Assembly: GCA_937139495.1 (NCBI GenBank)
Contig: CAKZQC010000020.1
Coordinates: 46,559 to 110,558, forward strand
DNA from: an uncultured Saprospiraceae bacterium
GTDB lineage: Bacteria; Bacteroidota; Bacteroidia; Chitinophagales; Saprospiraceae
Length of the DNA: 64,000 bases
Direction: 5' to 3'
Below are positions 17,814 through 26,915 of the stretch, in pieces (within the stretch, counting starts at the first letter, position 1; each line of letters opens with the position of its first letter). Made by a program: the position numbers and the translations under genes. The notes under the pieces are model-generated. The model was not told the DNA's origin, made no database searches, and was given only the letters and a program-made list of their open reading frames with translations.

Positions 17814-17858
17814 TGCCATTTTGGCAGTGTTTAAAGTGGGTAAAATGCCATTATGACA
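17814..17858 (+). promoter_or_regulatory. Two TGnCA-N3-TGnCA sites upstream of hsp20
   Basis: TGCCA-TTT-TGGCA (17814-17826) and TGCCA-TTA-TGACA (17846-17858), 32 bp apart start to start, about three helical turns. The first is a perfect inverted repeat. Location 136-180 bp before the Hsp20 ATG suggests heat-shock control; the regulator is unknown and no CIRCE element is present. Confidence 0.45.
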
Positions 17859-17993
17859 GTTAAAAAACTAATTTTTTACCGTTTTTTCAATTGGTATTGG
17901 ATTTGACTAAGGAAGAGTGTACTTGCAAATAAAACGAATTGTAAGACACGATTTTAAAAAACAATAGATAGTCTAACCAAAAATATAATTATT

Positions 17994-18452
17994 ATGAAAA
18001 GCGTAAAAAGAAATTATTTCCCAGCTCAAAACAGTTTTTTCCCAACTTTATTCAACGATTTTTTTGCGGATGATTTTGCTACTAAAGCAAACTTGCACCG
18101 CCACCGTGTACCTACCAAAACCACAACGGTTCCAGCTATTAATATCAGCAATGGAGAAAAAGCATTTGGGATAGATATAGTTGCAGCAGGATTTGAGAAG
18201 TCTGATTTTGACATCAAATTTGAAGAGAACAAATTGACAATTTCGGCAGCTATAAAAAAGGACCAAAAGAAAAAAGAGGTGACTTATACGCACCAAGGAT
18301 TTGTACGCCAAGCGTTCTCCAAAACTTTCTTAGTGGACGAAAAAGAAATTGACGTAGAAGCAATTACCGCAAGTTATGAAGCAGGTGTTTTGACTGTGAC
18401 GGTACCCAAAAAAGAGAAAGAAGTAGTGAAGCATCAAATCAAAATACAGTAA
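17994..18452 (+). CDS. hsp20: Small heat-shock protein Hsp20
   Basis: 152 aa, normal for the family. N-terminal arm (NSFFPTLFNDFFADDF), then the alpha-crystallin domain from about residue 45 (PAINISNGEKAFGIDIVAAGFEKSDF) to 145, including the GVLTVTVPKK C-terminal strand and a final HQIKIQ tail (I-x-I motif) used for oligomer assembly. Cytoplasmic ATP-independent holdase. It has a strong terminator downstream and paired palindromic sites upstream, so it is probably an independently regulated stress gene. Confidence 0.95.
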   Translation: MKSVKRNYFPAQNSFFPTLFNDFFADDFATKANLHRHRVPTKTTTVPAINISNGEKAFGIDIVAAGFEKSDFDIKFEENKLTISAAIKKDQKKKEVTYTHQGFVRQAFSKTFLVDEKEIDVEAITASYEAGVLTVTVPKKEKEVVKHQIKIQ

Positions 18453-18506
18453 ATAAATAGAAGGTTTTTAGTTTGAATAAATAGTTTATAGTTTAAATGT
18501 GTTAAT

Positions 18507-18543
18507 AAGGGTTGCTCTTGGTACAGGGAGCAACCCTTTTTTT
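18507..18543 (+). terminator. Terminator of hsp20
   Basis: Stem AAGGGTTGCTC / GAGCAACCCTT with a 10-nt loop and T-run, 55 bp after the stop. Confidence 0.85.
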
Positions 18544-18788
18544 GTAATATTGCAGTAGAATTGAGTTTGCTTATTCGCAATAAACGAGGAACAACTTCAA
18601 TGTAGTAGGTTAAAATAAGACATTTTTTCTTATTTTATTTCGCTCCAAAGATAGCATTCGTCACTCATACAATCATATTGTATAGAGTGGCTTGTTTTTG
18701 GTACGAAAAATGCCTAAATATTACTATGAAGTAGCAGCTAAAAATAGAGTTTCTACTGCTTTTTTATATTGAAATATAAAATTATCAA
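18544..18788. other. Intergenic region with two inverted repeats
   Basis: Together with the terminator this makes a 336-bp gap. AAAATAAGA-N7-TCTTATTTT is at 18612-18637, and a longer imperfect palindrome CACTCATACAAT / ATTGTATAGAGTG is at 18662-18689. The second one sits 100 bp before the DUF5686 gene, where an operator would be expected. No ORF. Confidence 0.4.
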
Positions 18789-21317
18789 ATGAACTATAAA
18801 ATGACAACCTTTAATTTAAAAACAATACTTGCAACAAGCTTATTTGTACTCACGAGTTGGGCTGCTATGGCACAAAATACCGTGGTCAAAGGTATCGTCA
18901 TTGATGGCGACTCGGAAGAAGGGTTACCTTTTGCCGATGTTTATTTTTTGGGTACTTCTACAGGCATGACGACCGACATGGACGGCAATTACTCGCTGAG
19001 TACAGACCTCAAAGTAGATACAATTGTATTTGCACTATTGGGTTACGAACGTCAAAAGGTAGCTGTTCAGCAAGGAAAAGTACAAACTTTTAATATTACG
19101 CTTGAAGAAACTAAACTGACGACCGATGTAGTAATCGTCACAACAAGTAAGCGAAGAAAGAGAGTAATTGACACGGCAGCGATTGCCTTGTGGCGAAATG
19201 TAGTGAAGTACAAGGACGAAAATAATATGACTTCTGCTAACAATTATTACCACAAAGATTACATCAAAACAGGCTTTGATTGGTACAATCCAGACAAGAA
19301 ATTATTGAACAAAAAAATGTTTGACAAGCAGCTGAGCATTATGCGGGATTATATTCGCACGGAAGATAACGGCAATACTTATTTGCCTATGTTGAACAAA
19401 GAAACGATTGTGGAAATTGCTCATCAGAGTTCGCCCAATCAGCGCGTAGAACGTGTGTTAGCGGATCGTTTTTCGGGTATGAAAAATGAATCCATGTCTG
19501 ATTTTATTGGCTCAGAGCTCGATAATATTGATCCGTACAAAAATATTAATATTATAGCTGGAAAGTCTTTTATTGGACCGTTTTCGGCAACTTCCAATTT
19601 GAGTTATAATTATTTTTTGACGGATAGTACAGAGCGAGATGGCGACAAGTACTACTTGCTAACTTTTGTGGGCAAGCGTAAGCAAGATTTTACTTTTTTG
19701 GGCAATGCGTGGGTACACAAACCAACTTTTGGTATTGAGTCCATTGAGATGGAAATCTCGCCGCATATAGCCTTAAATCATATTCAGACGATCAATGTTG
19801 CACAATATTATACGCACGTCAACCAAAAATACTGGGTAAAAGATAGAGAGACATTAGTGACAACGGCAAAGGTTGATTTTATTGACATTGGCACCAGAAA
19901 AGACCGTAACAAAAAGAACCAATTACGTATTCGTAGAGAGCTCAAACGCTATGATTTGGCGATAGATACGGACTTGGAAGAAAATTCGTTCAAGGGAGAA
20001 GAAATGCAGTGGGCAGAAGGTTCTGCCGATCGTGATCTCTCTTATTGGGAAGGTCATCGTCCCGAAAAATTAGATACTGTTGCTGCAGGCGTTTACACGA
20101 TGGTTGATTCTATACAAAAGACACCTTTTTACAAATTTATGGACTACTTGGCGTACACTGGTATGACGGCGCATCTCAAAGCTGGTCCTGTTGAAATAGG
20201 TCAAGTGCCACAGTTTGTAAGTTGGAATAGTATAGAGGGGTTACGTCTCAAGTTGGGGCTGCGTACCTCCAAAACACTGAGCGACAAAGTGCAAGTAAGT
20301 GGCTATGCTGCTTATGGATTCAAAGATGAGGTCTGGAAATATGGTATGAAAACGGTCGCTCATCTGCCTACGTCCAACAGAAAATGGCATACACTTTCAG
20401 TTTGGTACAAGAACGATTTTGAGATGTTGGGGCAGAAAAATGAGATGTTGACCAACGATAATATTATCTCTTCAATTACACGTGGATTTGCTCCACTCGA
20501 TAAATTGATGAAAATAAGAGAGGCGACCATTTATCATGAAAAAGATTGGATGATGGGACTCAATACTAGAATAGGTTTCCGTTGGAGACGTTTTTATTCG
20601 GTAGAAAATGGATTTCAGTTCACCAGCAATGATGGAGATGTGTCGGTGCCTTCTTTCAATTCTTCGGAAGTGCGTTTTCGATTGCACTGGGGACACAAAG
20701 AGCGTTATTGGAAGACATTTGCAGGATTCAAAAGGTACTCTTTAGGTACGCCTTTCCCTGTTATTGAGTTGGAATATACTGGAGGAATGAAAATATTGGG
20801 TGGAGATCATGACTACCACAAAATTGACTTTTCGTTGCGTCATCGTTGGAATACACCACTAGGTTATACCAACTATCAATTGCATGGTAGCACAACGTTT
20901 GGCAATGCTCCTTATCCTGTATTGACCGTACATTTAGGCAATCAGTCGATCGTTAGAAACGGACACGCTTACGCAATGTTGAACGATTTTGAATTTGTCA
21001 GTGATACTTATGGAGCCGTTTGGGTAGATCATCACTTCGATGGTTTATTGCTCAATAGCGTCCCATTGATTAAGAAATTGAAATGGCGTACCATCTTTAT
21101 GTTCAAGGCATTGTATGGTACGATTAGCGAAAATAATAGAACCGTAATTGATATTCCAGCTTCTGTAACGGCACCTGATTTTTATGCAGAAATAGGTTTT
21201 GGTATAGAAAATATTTTCAAGATGGTACGTATTGATTTTATGTGGAGAATGAACCGCTTGGACAATCCAGGTGCTAGACCATTTGGTATCAATTTGGTAC
21301 TCAATCCTAAGTTCTAG
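18789..21317 (+). CDS. DUF5686 outer-membrane protein with carboxypeptidase regulatory-like domain
   Basis: 842 aa. Signal peptide (MTTFNLKTILATSLFVLTSWAAMAQ; ATG at 18789 or 18801). Residues ~30-110 form a CarboxypepD_reg-like beta sandwich (VVKGIVIDGDSEEGLPFADVYFLGTS ... FALLGYERQKVAV). The rest is the DUF5686 beta-barrel-rich region, ending in NPKF as outer-membrane barrels do. The family is common in Bacteroidota envelopes; substrate unknown. Single gene with a strong bidirectional terminator. Confidence 0.85.
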   Translation: MNYKMTTFNLKTILATSLFVLTSWAAMAQNTVVKGIVIDGDSEEGLPFADVYFLGTSTGMTTDMDGNYSLSTDLKVDTIVFALLGYERQKVAVQQGKVQTFNITLEETKLTTDVVIVTTSKRRKRVIDTAAIALWRNVVKYKDENNMTSANNYYHKDYIKTGFDWYNPDKKLLNKKMFDKQLSIMRDYIRTEDNGNTYLPMLNKETIVEIAHQSSPNQRVERVLADRFSGMKNESMSDFIGSELDNIDPYKNINIIAGKSFIGPFSATSNLSYNYFLTDSTERDGDKYYLLTFVGKRKQDFTFLGNAWVHKPTFGIESIEMEISPHIALNHIQTINVAQYYTHVNQKYWVKDRETLVTTAKVDFIDIGTRKDRNKKNQLRIRRELKRYDLAIDTDLEENSFKGEEMQWAEGSADRDLSYWEGHRPEKLDTVAAGVYTMVDSIQKTPFYKFMDYLAYTGMTAHLKAGPVEIGQVPQFVSWNSIEGLRLKLGLRTSKTLSDKVQVSGYAAYGFKDEVWKYGMKTVAHLPTSNRKWHTLSVWYKNDFEMLGQKNEMLTNDNIISSITRGFAPLDKLMKIREATIYHEKDWMMGLNTRIGFRWRRFYSVENGFQFTSNDGDVSVPSFNSSEVRFRLHWGHKERYWKTFAGFKRYSLGTPFPVIELEYTGGMKILGGDHDYHKIDFSLRHRWNTPLGYTNYQLHGSTTFGNAPYPVLTVHLGNQSIVRNGHAYAMLNDFEFVSDTYGAVWVDHHFDGLLLNSVPLIKKLKWRTIFMFKALYGTISENNRTVIDIPASVTAPDFYAEIGFGIENIFKMVRIDFMWRMNRLDNPGARPFGINLVLNPKF

Positions 21318-21338
21318 ACTAACAAAATAGTTAACAAA

Positions 21339-21379
21339 GAAAGCGATAATTCTATCATAGAATTATCGCTTTTTTTTTA
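21339..21379. terminator. Bidirectional terminator between convergent genes
   Basis: Stem AAGCGATAATTCTA / TAGAATTATCGCTT, loop TCA, T-run of nine on the plus strand. It lies between the convergent DUF5686 and porin-like genes. Confidence 0.85.
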
Positions 21380-21396
21380 ATAAACTTCAAAATGGC

Positions 21397-21909
21397 TTAA
21401 AAAGCATATCGAATCGACAACGCAATTTCGTCATATCCGAAGTCATAATACGTATAGAAATTGATACTTGGTTTGTAGTCGAGTTGGAATGTAACAGGCG
21501 CACTGGGAACCGTATATTCTATGCCGATATTGCCATCAAGACCAATCACGGCATAAGGCGTACCATCGTAGCCGTTACCACCGATGTGCGCACCACCGCC
21601 GATAAACCAGTTGAGTCCTCTGACTTCTCCAATCGACCAGTGTTTTTGGATAAGAGCGGTAAGGTTAAAACCTGCGTAGCCATATTTGTAGTTTTTTCTG
21701 CCGTAGCCTCTTCCTGCACCGTAATAACGGCTGCTAAAAATGCCTTCAATAGAAACACTTTCCGACAAAAAATGCTTGACGGTAATGCCGTAACCAATTC
21801 CGATACGCAAGCCTACGCTTGTGTTATAATTTTTTTGTGCGGTGGCTTCTTGCTGCAAACAAAATAATAGCATGGTTGCAAAACCAAAGGTATATAGTAG
21901 TTTTTTCAT
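21397..21909 (-). CDS. Small outer-membrane beta-barrel protein
   Basis: 170 aa from ATG 21909, the start of a good signal peptide (MKKLLYTFGFATMLLF...ATAQ); the open frame extends to 21981 with 24 unlikely residues. The mature part has alternating strands rich in Gly, Tyr and aromatic residues (SVGLRIGIGYGITVKHFL, YKPSINFYTYYDFGYDEIALSIRYAF), ending in the Phe typical of outer-membrane barrels. Likely an 8-strand porin-like protein of unknown cargo. Confidence 0.75.
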   Translation of the reverse strand: MKKLLYTFGFATMLLFCLQQEATAQKNYNTSVGLRIGIGYGITVKHFLSESVSIEGIFSSRYYGAGRGYGRKNYKYGYAGFNLTALIQKHWSIGEVRGLNWFIGGGAHIGGNGYDGTPYAVIGLDGNIGIEYTVPSAPVTFQLDYKPSINFYTYYDFGYDEIALSIRYAF

Positions 21910-22090
21910 AATGTAATAAATATAGTAAAGTGTATAAAAAGTGTTGATGGTTGGGGAGGAGTGTTTGAATTGCAACAGCAAGAAGAATGAAAATGTTCTG
22001 TCTCTATATCCTTGATTTACTTTGGTTTTTAATGAACTTCATCAAAAAATAAACTACTTTAGCCGATAAACAGTTATATCTGTATCACAT

Positions 22091-22319
22091 TAGAGCTTAT
22101 TACGAATTAATTCGTATGGCAAAGAAAATATCTTTTTCTGATTAGTAGCATAAATGCTCGACTTCATAGCTAAGGCTATGTAATCCACGAGTGGCATTCT
22201 TCGGTAGATGTTCTCTAAACATTTACCCTTTGGGTTCGCTCGTGCGTGTGCGTTTATTTCACTAATCAAAAAAAAACGCTCTATTTACCTTCATACAGAG
22301 TAATTCGTAATAACCTCTA
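22091..22319. mobile_element. 229-bp MITE-like palindromic element
   Basis: Ends are 19-bp inverted repeats TAGAG-x-TTATTACGAATTA (22091-22109 and 22301-22319) with one mismatch. The inverted similarity continues inward for about 65 bp (GATTAGT near 22139 against ACTAATC near 22260). No ORF. A diverged short copy lies at 47891-47973 and a single end at about 52640-52660. It occupies most of the 436-bp gap between two divergent genes (21910-22345). Confidence 0.6.
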
Positions 22320-22345
22320 TTTATTGCAATATAAAAAACTATAAA

Positions 22346-22972
22346 ATGGCAGCACTTTACTTAGAAATACATCCAGACAATCCAGAAGGTCGAAAAATCC
22401 AGCAAGTGATTGATATTATCAAAAAAGGAGGCTTGGTTATTTATCCGACCGATACGCTGTATGGTTTGGGCTGTGATATTACCAACAACAAAGCCGTAGA
22501 ACGCATCTGCAAAATAAAAGGCATTAAGCCAGAAAAAGCTAATTTTTCGTTTATTTGCTTGGATTTATCCAATATTTCGGAGTTCACGAAACCGTTCTCC
22601 AATACCATTTATAAGGTAATGAAAAAGAACTTACCAGGACCGTTTACTTTTATTCTCAATGCGAGTAATAAAGTACCGAAGATGCTCAAAAATAAAAAAA
22701 AGACAGTTGGTATTCGTGTCCCCAATAGCCCAATTGTACAAACTCTATTGGAAGAATTGGGCTCGCCTATTATGTCCACTTCTATCAAGAAAACGGACGA
22801 AGAATATGAGCTTTATCCAACCGATCCACAAGATATTTATGACATGTACAAAAACTTAGTTGATGTTGTTATTGCCGGCGGTGTAGGAGGTTTGGAGCCT
22901 TCCACTGTGGTAGATTGTACCGATGGCGAAATCGAAATAGTAAGACAAGGACTGGGGGAATTAATCGACTAA
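22346..22972 (+). CDS. YciO/YrdC/Sua5 family protein (threonylcarbamoyl-AMP synthase-like)
   Basis: 208 aa YrdC domain: GGLVIYPTDTLYGLGCD (28-44), a basic IKGIKPEKANFSFIC segment (~59-72), PGPFTFIL (~96-103) and GIRVPNSPI. The KxxxSFIC/CxDLSxIS stretch and lack of a C-terminal Sua5 domain fit the YciO branch. YrdC/TsaC makes threonylcarbamoyl-AMP for tRNA t6A37; YciO itself is less well understood. First of a likely three-gene operon, 3 bp from the next ORF. Confidence 0.88.
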   Translation: MAALYLEIHPDNPEGRKIQQVIDIIKKGGLVIYPTDTLYGLGCDITNNKAVERICKIKGIKPEKANFSFICLDLSNISEFTKPFSNTIYKVMKKNLPGPFTFILNASNKVPKMLKNKKKTVGIRVPNSPIVQTLLEELGSPIMSTSIKKTDEEYELYPTDPQDIYDMYKNLVDVVIAGGVGGLEPSTVVDCTDGEIEIVRQGLGELID

Positions 22973-22975
22973 ATT

Positions 22976-23407
22976 ATGACTGTTTACAAAAAAATAATGC
23001 TTGCTGCCAGTCTGTTTGGAGCGGTAGCCGTTTTGTTAGGGGCTTTTGGAGCACATGGCTTACGCAACTTAATAGATGCTCGCCAACTTGTTGTTTACCA
23101 AACAGGTATTTCTTATCAGTTTTACCACACGATTGCCCTTCTGGGGCTAGCAGCTTGGGCAAAAAATGACATCAATCCTTCGGTATGGATTGGAAGGGCT
23201 GCGGTTTGTTTTGGTATTGGTATTTTGTTTTTCTCTGGCTCGCTTTATCTACTCGCGTTGCGACATGTGTGGCATCTGGACAACTGGATGTTTATTATTG
23301 GTCCAATCACTCCTGTAGGAGGATTGTTTTTTGTGGTGGGCTGGGTATTATTAGGCTTGAGTATTTATCTAAAAAAAGAATATCCCTCTGTGGATACCAT
23401 TGATTAA
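22976..23407 (+). CDS. DUF423 membrane protein
   Basis: 143 aa with four membrane helices (about 6-28, 42-62, 72-92, 102-126). The GAFGAHGLRN motif near residue 21-30 and YQTGISYQFYHTIALLGL are diagnostic for DUF423 (YgdD-like). Function unknown. It starts 3 bp after the YciO-like gene and is 18 bp before the M32 peptidase. Confidence 0.9.
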   Translation: MTVYKKIMLAASLFGAVAVLLGAFGAHGLRNLIDARQLVVYQTGISYQFYHTIALLGLAAWAKNDINPSVWIGRAAVCFGIGILFFSGSLYLLALRHVWHLDNWMFIIGPITPVGGLFFVVGWVLLGLSIYLKKEYPSVDTID

Positions 23408-23425
23408 ACTATATCTCAAAGGATT

Positions 23426-24943
23426 ATGAAACCTACTAAAAACAGCCAAGAACAGTATCAGAAATACGTCTTGGCTATGCAAAAAATACAAGACCTCAAT
23501 AGTGCTACGGCATTGCTACACTGGGATGCTGAGGTAAATGCTCCAACGAAGGGAGCTGCCAGAAGAGCCAGCCAAATAGCTACGCTTACCGCTACGGCAC
23601 ATGAGTGGACAACGGCAAAAGAGCTGGATGAACTTATTCATGCGTTGTATGAAAGTAAAAACGGATTGAGCGAAAACGAAGCAGCCAACATAACACTTAG
23701 TTGGGAGCATTTGCAAAAAGCTAAAAAACTGTCAACGGATTTTGTGACACAATTTTCTACCATCAAGTCGGCGGCTTCCAATGCTTGGGTAAAAGCTAGA
23801 AAAGCGAAAGATTTTGGTTTGTTTGCCAATGAATTGGAGGCATTGATAGAACAATTGAAACAGAAAGCAAGGCTGATTGGTTATGAGGCACACCCTTATG
23901 ATGCACTACTAGATGAGTACGAAAAAGGAATGACCGTAGCCAAGTTGGACGTACTTTTTGAGGACATACAGCAGCAGTTAGTAGCTTTTGCCAAACAACT
24001 TCGCACAAAGGGCAAAGCGACAGAAAATACCTTTTTGGATAAAGACTACGATGAAGACGAACAATGGAAACTCGGTTTGTTCTTGCTAGAGCAAATGGGC
24101 TATGATTTTGAAGCAGGGCGACAAGACAAATCGGTACACCCTTTCACGATGAGCCTTTCGGCGACTGATGTGCGTGTCACCACTCGAATACTACGAGATA
24201 AGCCACTCGAAATGATTAGCTCTTGTATTCATGAGGGCGGTCACGGACTGTATGAGCAAGGACTAAAAGACGAATATTATGGTCTGCCAATGGGCATGGC
24301 TACCTCTTTGGGTATTCACGAATCCCAATCGAGAATTTGGGAAAATAATGTAGGACTGAGCCACGAATATTGGCAAGCCAATTTTTTGAGATTACAACAG
24401 CAATTTCCAGCACAGTTGCAGGATATTACGCTAGAGCGATTCTACAAAGCTATCAATCAAGTGAAACCAAACTTGATACGTATACAAGCGGACGAAATTC
24501 ATTACCATTTGCATATTCTTATCCGTTATCAGCTAGAAAAAGGATTGATAGAAGGGAGTATTGCCGTCAAGGATTTGGATACGGTTTGGAATAAATTGTA
24601 TCAGGATTATATGGGCATAACGGTGCCTGATTCGGCACAAGGAGTCTTGCAAGATATTCACTGGTCAGAAGCTCTGTTTGGCTATTTTCCAACCTATTCG
24701 TTGGGTAGTTTGTATGCCGCACAGTTTTTTGCACAAGCAGAAAAAGACCTGCCGAACTTGAAGCAAGAAATTGCTCAAGGCAACTTGACTACACTTCGGA
24801 TATGGCTCAATGAAAATATTCATCAGTACGGACAAAAATATACAAGCGAGGAGCTTTGCAAACGCATAACAGGCGAGGGGCTCAATTTTGAGTATTTCAT
24901 GAAGTACGTCAAAGAAAAGTATGGAGCTATTTATGAACTCTAG
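23426..24943 (+). CDS. Metallocarboxypeptidase, M32 family
   Basis: 505 aa, standard length for Taq-type carboxypeptidases. The zinc site is H269-E-G-G-H273 in SCIHEGGHGLYEQG, followed by the GIHESQSRIWEN motif (third ligand Glu), and RITTRI-like VRVTTRI just upstream. Cytoplasmic; removes C-terminal residues from peptides. Most M32 enzymes have HEFGH; the Gly at the fourth position is a variant that keeps both His and the catalytic Glu. Last gene of the operon, followed by a strong terminator. Confidence 0.95.
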   Translation: MKPTKNSQEQYQKYVLAMQKIQDLNSATALLHWDAEVNAPTKGAARRASQIATLTATAHEWTTAKELDELIHALYESKNGLSENEAANITLSWEHLQKAKKLSTDFVTQFSTIKSAASNAWVKARKAKDFGLFANELEALIEQLKQKARLIGYEAHPYDALLDEYEKGMTVAKLDVLFEDIQQQLVAFAKQLRTKGKATENTFLDKDYDEDEQWKLGLFLLEQMGYDFEAGRQDKSVHPFTMSLSATDVRVTTRILRDKPLEMISSCIHEGGHGLYEQGLKDEYYGLPMGMATSLGIHESQSRIWENNVGLSHEYWQANFLRLQQQFPAQLQDITLERFYKAINQVKPNLIRIQADEIHYHLHILIRYQLEKGLIEGSIAVKDLDTVWNKLYQDYMGITVPDSAQGVLQDIHWSEALFGYFPTYSLGSLYAAQFFAQAEKDLPNLKQEIAQGNLTTLRIWLNENIHQYGQKYTSEELCKRITGEGLNFEYFMKYVKEKYGAIYEL

Positions 24944-24970
24944 TATGACGCTAGATAGATATAGAATCTA

Positions 24971-25013
24971 AAAATCCCTTGTTTGGTCAATTGCCAAACA
25001 AGGGATTTTTTTT
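24971..25013. terminator. Bidirectional terminator
   Basis: Perfect 16-bp stem AAAATCCCTTGTTTGG / CCAAACAAGGGATTTT with a 7-nt loop and T-run; between the convergent M32 and SPOR genes. Confidence 0.88.
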
Positions 25014-25046
25014 ATAACTTTTACTTTATTAGTCGAATGAGGTTAC

Positions 25047-26078
25047 TTATTCTACGACCCAAGCTTTTTTGTTGTAATGATCTTTGATGTAAGAGAAGTG
25101 CGTACCAAATTCGGAGGCGTTGCACATAATTTCTGCCCCTACACGATGGAGACCGCTAGCAGTCATTTCTATGACAGGAAGATAGCCATCTTTTTCTAGT
25201 TTTTTAGCTAGGCGAGTGGCGTTCTTTTTGTTGCCGAAAGCACCCAAGACAACGACATAAGTGTTGTCATTATTTTCTTGAACAACTACGACTTCTTTAG
25301 CTATTTTTTCTACCACCACAGTATCTACTTTTTCCTCAGAAGGCTGAGGTGTTGGTGTAGGATTGGACGATGGAAAAACAGAAGCGGTTGAGGTACTTTT
25401 GGGTGTGGTAGGCGTATCGTTTGTAGTTTTGTCTTGCTTTGCAGCAATAGCAGTTGTTGTATTAGAATCATTGCTAGACCAGCTGCCCCACCAATAAGGA
25501 GTCGAAAATAGTAACAATACAACAGCTGCGGCAGCCATTAGCTTCGGTGATACAGCTAGTGGCAATAATGCTTTTTTATTTTTGGTTGGAGCCAAAGCGG
25601 TGCTTGTTGTAGCTTGGCTAGCAGCCGAGGCAGTCACAGCTTCTTTTAGATATTCTTTACTGCGTAGTACAGGGCGGCACTCAATATGTGGCAATCCATA
25701 AACGTCCAATAAGAAATTGGTCGGTTCTGGCACAAACTCTAATTTGGAATCAGAGTTGAAGTACAGCTTGCCTATTTTATGAAAATAAACAATCTTTTTG
25801 TTGAATAAATCTTCTTCAATTTGACTACTCCATTTAGCTACTTTTTCTGCCGCTTTTTTGTAGTCGAGATGTTCCTTTTGTGCCAAATGATTGGCAAGCA
25901 GACCATCGTTGGAAACCAACTTAGGATTGAAAGAAACCTCCTTGGTAGGAGCTGCCAACTCTTGTGCTACAAAATCAATCTTTGCGGCTTCATAATTAAC
26001 GATGAAACCACCAATATTGGGTATAATAACACAATCATTGGCGTAAAGTAGTTGTTCTATGTAGTTTGATAAGTCCAA
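25047..26078 (-). CDS. HU-CCDC81/SPOR domain membrane protein
   Basis: 343 aa from a TTG start at 26078 (no ATG in frame nearby; the protein begins with the conserved D-L-S-N-Y-I-E-Q-L-L). Residues 1-135 are the two prokaryotic HU-CCDC81 modules (NDCVIIPNIGGFIVNYEAAKID, then KIGKLYFNSDSKLEFVP). A membrane helix lies near 172-196. A Thr/Pro-rich linker follows, and the last ~75 residues are a SPOR domain that binds denuded peptidoglycan glycans. The architecture is typical of Bacteroidota division or envelope proteins: inner-membrane with cytoplasmic HU-like domains and a periplasmic SPOR. Confidence 0.88.
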   Translation of the reverse strand: MDLSNYIEQLLYANDCVIIPNIGGFIVNYEAAKIDFVAQELAAPTKEVSFNPKLVSNDGLLANHLAQKEHLDYKKAAEKVAKWSSQIEEDLFNKKIVYFHKIGKLYFNSDSKLEFVPEPTNFLLDVYGLPHIECRPVLRSKEYLKEAVTASAASQATTSTALAPTKNKKALLPLAVSPKLMAAAAVVLLLFSTPYWWGSWSSNDSNTTTAIAAKQDKTTNDTPTTPKSTSTASVFPSSNPTPTPQPSEEKVDTVVVEKIAKEVVVVQENNDNTYVVVLGAFGNKKNATRLAKKLEKDGYLPVIEMTASGLHRVGAEIMCNASEFGTHFSYIKDHYNKKAWVVE

Positions 26079-26119
26079 AAGGTTCTATGTTTTTTGAGGC
26101 TAACAAGTAGCAAATAAGG

Positions 26120-26560
26120 CTACTGTACCACTATTTCTTTCTGAATAATGTCACCAGTTATGGTGTATAGCTCCACAAGATAAGTACCTATCGGCAATTT
26201 TTCTAAATTTAGCTCATAAATTGTATTGATGGGCAAATCAAAAAGGTGATTGTCAGCCATTAATATCACCTCGTTTTGAGTAGATTGTAGGGTCATGCGT
26301 TCCATTTTGCTGCCCAATACTTCAAAATCAATGTACAATAAATTGCCTGCTTTGTTTTGTTGGAACGACCAAGCTTCTTTAGGCAAGTTTTCCAATTCGT
26401 TTTCAAAATTTGCCCAGTCAATTTCGTCTTCTTCTGGCGTACCCGTAATCGGGTCGTTGTGGATGTCAGCAGTAGCTGTGGCGATGGATTGATTTTGGTC
26501 TTGTGCTTGAACGGCTTGCGTCGTCAAGAGAAATAAAAACAAACAAGTGAGTACTTTCAT
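26120..26560 (-). CDS. Exported protein with T9SS-tail-like beta domain
   Basis: 146 aa. Signal peptide MKVLTCLFLFLLTTQAVQAQ. An acidic stretch (TPEEDEIDWANFENELENLP) is followed by ~75 residues of beta strands ending L-P-I-G-T-Y-L-V-E-L-Y-T-I-T-G-D-I-I-Q-K. That end resembles the GxYxLxLxxxxGxxxxKxxxx fold of T9SS sorting domains, but it is short and makes up most of the protein. Secreted or periplasmic; function unknown. Confidence 0.6.
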   Translation of the reverse strand: MKVLTCLFLFLLTTQAVQAQDQNQSIATATADIHNDPITGTPEEDEIDWANFENELENLPKEAWSFQQNKAGNLLYIDFEVLGSKMERMTLQSTQNEVILMADNHLFDLPINTIYELNLEKLPIGTYLVELYTITGDIIQKEIVVQ

Positions 26561-26915
26561 TGCAGGAGAATTAAGTTGTTTTTTGTTAGTAAAAGATAAT
26601 TTTAAGACTACGACAGGTAATTTTTTTGTCGATAGTTGTCGTATTGCTGCTTGTGGAGCAATAACGGGAAGTGCTATGAAAAGCTAGCTGTATCTTAACG
26701 GAAAATAATTCTATTTTAGTATGAATTAGAAGTAGTTATTTGTAGTTTGTTTACAATCAGTACTTGCCTTTCTGTCTCTTTTAGCGTTTTAATTTTAGGC
26801 TTTTTTTAGCAATATGCCAAATAATCTACTAACAAATTGTACTTTTTGGCTCAAAATTAGCGTTTTGGTAAGAAGATATTGCTAATGACCTCTATTCATT
26901 CACCCTTCCTTTATT
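26561..26915. other. Divergent intergenic region
   Basis: 355 bp between divergent genes, so both promoters lie here. A direct repeat TTAGCGTTTT occurs at about 26780 and 26860. I see no hairpin with a T-run, no ORF with coding character and no RNA gene. Confidence 0.4.

Noticed and set aside
17814..17858. CIRCE element
   Set aside because: CIRCE is TTAGCACTC-N9-GAGTGCTAA; the sites here have a different core and 3-bp spacing.
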